A stretch of DNA of 5,951 nucleotides, from positions 1 to 5,951 of the forward strand of contig VBJR01000335.1 in NCBI GenBank assembly GCA_005880175.1, in the 5' to 3' direction. The notes beneath the pieces are model-generated. The model was not told the DNA's origin, did not search any database, and saw nothing but the letters and a program-made list of their open reading frames with translations. The stretch comes from Chloroflexota bacterium. Its GTDB lineage: Bacteria > Chloroflexota > Dormibacteria > Dormibacterales > Dormibacteraceae. This document shows positions 5,508 through 5,951 of the stretch, one piece after another (the stretch's first letter is position 1; every line of letters begins with the position of its first letter). Made by a program: the position numbers and the translations under genes.

Positions 5508-5521
5508 CGGCGGCCTTCGCG
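5483..5521. terminator. Perfect 13-bp hairpin across the rpsT stop; likely bidirectional terminator
   Basis: CGCGAAGGCCGCC (5483-5495) and GGCGGCCTTCGCG (5509-5521) are perfect inverted repeats around a 13-base loop that contains the rpsT TAG. The left arm encodes the last residues of S20 and the right arm lies between the convergent stops of rpsT and holA, whose stop codons are only 21 bases apart. It would form a very stable hairpin in either transcript. No T-run follows on either strand, so ending may rely on another factor, or the hairpin may protect the 3' end of the mRNA. Confidence 0.75.
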
Positions 5522-5528
5522 GCCAGTC

Positions 5529-5951
5529 TCACAGCTTCGCCAGAGCCGCCTCCAGGCCCGGCGCGGCCTCGATCTGGCCCGACTTCACCTCCCACTCGTA
5601 CGCCAGCAGCGTACGAAGGCCGCGCTCCAGGCGATCCGCGCTGACGTTCGCGGCCGCGTCGTACGCCTTCTGCACCACGAAGGCATGCTCGCGGAGCTGC
5701 GACTGCACCTCCGACAGCGTCTCGCCCCGCTCCTGACGTGCCTTGACGTCGAGCACGAGGGACAGGTGTCGGGCGAGGCGGTACGCGATCGTCGTCGGCT
5801 GCTCCCGTTCCAGCAGGCCGGACAGCACCCGCCACGCCTCCGCGTCCGGCCTCGGCAGCAGGTGGTCGGTGAGGCGGAACACCTCGTCCTGCCGGCCCGC
5901 CACCACCAGCTCGTCGATCGCGGCCTGGTCCAGCTGGTAGCCGCTCGCCTG
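5529..5951 (-). CDS. holA: DNA polymerase III delta subunit, C-terminal part (5' end outside window)
   Basis: HolA (delta) is the clamp-loader subunit that opens the beta sliding clamp so it can be placed on DNA. Only the last 140 residues are visible. The frame is open to the right edge of the window, so the start and the N-terminal AAA+-like domains, including the clamp-binding part, lie outside; the full protein is usually about 320-350 residues. The visible part matches the C-terminal collar domain: AAIDELVVAGRQDEVFRLTDHLL, then an all-helical stretch with TTIAYRLARHLSLVLDVKA, HAFVVQKAYDAA and the ending LLAYEWEVKSGQIEAAPGLEAALAKL, where the last-helix motif with KSG is typical. A GTG at 5906 is internal, because the homologous sequence continues upstream of it. 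holA next to rpsT is a common arrangement in bacteria and supports both calls. The convergent layout with a shared hairpin implies that transcription of each ends in the same short gap. Confidence 0.9.
   Translation of the reverse strand, partial: QASGYQLDQAAIDELVVAGRQDEVFRLTDHLLPRPDAEAWRVLSGLLEREQPTTIAYRLARHLSLVLDVKARQERGETLSEVQSQLREHAFVVQKAYDAAANVSADRLERGLRTLLAYEWEVKSGQIEAAPGLEAALAKL

Noticed and set aside
5233..5835. 200-codon minus-strand frame across rpsT and holA
   Set aside because: Gly/Arg/Ala-rich shadow, opposite rpsT and out of frame with holA; no domain.

Overview
The window is GC-rich (around 70% by eye) bacterial chromosome with tightly packed housekeeping genes. A MurT/GatD pair, which amidates peptidoglycan in monoderm-type bacteria, sits beside a non-mevalonate isoprenoid gene, a lon gene and the rpsT/holA neighbourhood. 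This suggests a high-GC, Gram-positive-type lineage such as Chloroflexota or a relative of Actinobacteriota. The phylum is an inference from gene content and protein flavour, not a demonstrated assignment. I see no phage, transposon, CRISPR, tRNA or rRNA signal.

Layout: (1) positions 1-1550, + strand, hold the 3' two-thirds of lon, with the AAA+ and Ser/Lys protease domains complete. (2) Positions 1551-1793 are a non-coding gap between convergent genes. It holds GC-rich hairpins and two related 26-28 bp palindromes centred 42 bp apart. (3) Positions 5090-1794, - strand, are a four-gene run read in the order gamma-class carbonic anhydrase-like protein, ispE, murT, gatD. Every junction overlaps (TTGA, TGATG, ATGA), so the genes look co-transcribed and translationally coupled. 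(4) Positions 5091-5138 are a 48-base divergent intergenic region with a perfect TATAAT on the + strand. (5) Positions 5139-5507, + strand, are rpsT (ribosomal protein S20), which appears to start with CTG behind a perfect GGAGGT. (6) A perfect 13-bp hairpin straddles the rpsT stop codon. (7) Positions 5951-5529, - strand, hold the C-terminal part of holA, convergent with rpsT.

How the genes relate: MurT and GatD form one enzyme that converts the D-Glu carboxylate of lipid II to D-isoglutamine. IspE supplies isoprenoid precursors, which include the undecaprenyl carrier of lipid II, so the operon loosely links lipid-carrier supply with cell-wall precursor modification. The carbonic anhydrase-like protein has no obvious link. 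S20 and HolA belong to translation and replication.

No wholly new system is evident. The points most worth a second look are departures from the norm in ordinary genes: the CTG start of rpsT; a MurT that seems to lack about 27 residues including the conserved Walker-B-like acidic segment, and also lacks the fourth zinc-ribbon cysteine; a Glu in place of the third metal-ligand His in the carbonic anhydrase-like protein; and the paired palindromes after lon.
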